Source: Streptococcaceae bacterium
GTDB lineage: Bacteria; Bacillota; Bacilli; Lactobacillales; Streptococcaceae
Reading direction: 5' to 3'
DNA length: 32,273 nucleotides
NCBI GenBank assembly: GCA_031254115.1
Contig: JAIRUZ010000013.1
Span: 1-32,273, forward strand
Shown here: positions 32,037 through 32,273 of the stretch, piece after piece
Position numbering within the stretch: position 1 is the stretch's first letter
Layout of the letters: each line of letters begins with the position of its first letter
Program-made: the position numbers and the translations under genes
The notes under the pieces: model-generated
Database searches by the model: none
The model's input: only the letters and a program-made list of their open reading frames with translations
Told to the model about the DNA's origin: nothing

Positions 32037-32273
32037 ATGTTTATAGAAAGAATCATTCAAGCCGCAAGCACGCATTTAACGGCGGTCGCGGTGTCTGAAA
32101 AAGATGCGGCTTACAGCTATTTGGACTTGCTGGACGCGGCGGCGCAGTTTCAAGCCAAGATTGCAGAAGAAGCGACTTCGAGCCGTCCGGTTCTCGTTTT
32201 CGGGCGCAACGACTTTTTGATGCTTGCGGCGATGCTGGGCGCGATGTTGTCGGGGCGCGCGTATGTACCGGTG
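32037..32273 (+). CDS. dltA: D-alanine--D-alanyl carrier protein ligase, 3'-truncated by window edge
   Basis: Activates D-alanine with ATP and loads it on DltC for teichoic acid D-alanylation. Only the first 79 residues are in the window. They begin MFIERIIQAA and show the AMP-forming ligase start: YLDLLDAAAQFQAKI, then PVLVFGRNDFLMLAAMLGAMLSGRAYVPV, matching DltA. GGGGAGAG 4 nt before ATG 32037 is a good ribosome binding site. Position directly after dltX supports the call. Confidence 0.92.
   Translation, partial: MFIERIIQAASTHLTAVAVSEKDAAYSYLDLLDAAAQFQAKIAEEATSSRPVLVFGRNDFLMLAAMLGAMLSGRAYVPV

Noticed and set aside
1-32273. tRNA, rRNA or CRISPR loci
   Set aside because: No cloverleaf-like sequences, rRNA segments or regularly spaced repeats were seen; the dispersed palindrome is irregularly spaced and inside genes.

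Overview
The window looks like chromosomal DNA of a Gram-positive, probably a member of the Lactobacillales close to streptococci or lactococci. The evidence is gene content: a dlt operon beginning with dltX, an ECF-type bioY, pcrA, recD2, an rbgA-rnhB pair, and a set (hemW, acyl-ACP thioesterase, NagD-like HAD phosphatase, TIGR01906 membrane protein) whose order recalls streptococcal genomes. The host DNA is moderately GC-rich for this group, with many GCG, CGC and TTG codons. I cannot name the species.

Layout. 1-3161: the 3' end of trpA, a DUF3592-like membrane protein, rbgA, rnhB and an unknown coiled-coil protein. 3179-9410: a clearly AT-richer block holding an ornithine decarboxylation module. 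It has a long leader with short candidate leader ORFs, speF (broken by a one-base frameshift), potE, a small membrane protein and an amino acid permease, and is bounded by terminators. 9499-12388: pcrA and tag. 12395-13990 (minus strand): aspartate aminotransferase/4-decarboxylase (aspD). 14061-15841: truB and ribF. 15875-16885 (minus): a lactonase-family protein, divergent from tpiA plus a 66-aa ORF. 17979-26157: a membrane protein, hemW, bioY, a YiiX-like cysteine hydrolase, a GH25 lysozyme, a thioesterase, a HAD phosphatase, nadV, a TIGR01906 protein and a polysaccharide deacetylase. 26343-31833: trmL, a phosphoglycerate-mutase-family gene, recD2 and two tandem DUF915-like hydrolases. 31889-end: dltX and the start of dltA.

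Two genome-wide signals stand out. First, the palindrome TGTCAGCGCTGACA and close variants (TGTCAG-NN-CTGACA) recur about 19 times in host genes, always inside coding sequence. They write the same short peptides (LS[AEG]LT or VSAD) into unrelated proteins, and none is found in the AT-rich block. This resembles a highly iterated palindrome or another self-DNA or nucleoid mark. Second, most host genes that head a transcription unit have an extended -10 box (TGnTATAAT-like) ending only 6-7 nt before the start codon and no Shine-Dalgarno sequence. This predicts leaderless mRNAs as a normal mode of expression, while genes inside operons and in the AT-rich block carry ordinary ribosome binding sites.

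Functionally, speF/potE and aspD are both decarboxylation systems that consume protons, so an acid-exposed fermentative life is a reasonable inference. GH25, the YiiX-like hydrolase, the deacetylase and the dlt genes concern the cell envelope.
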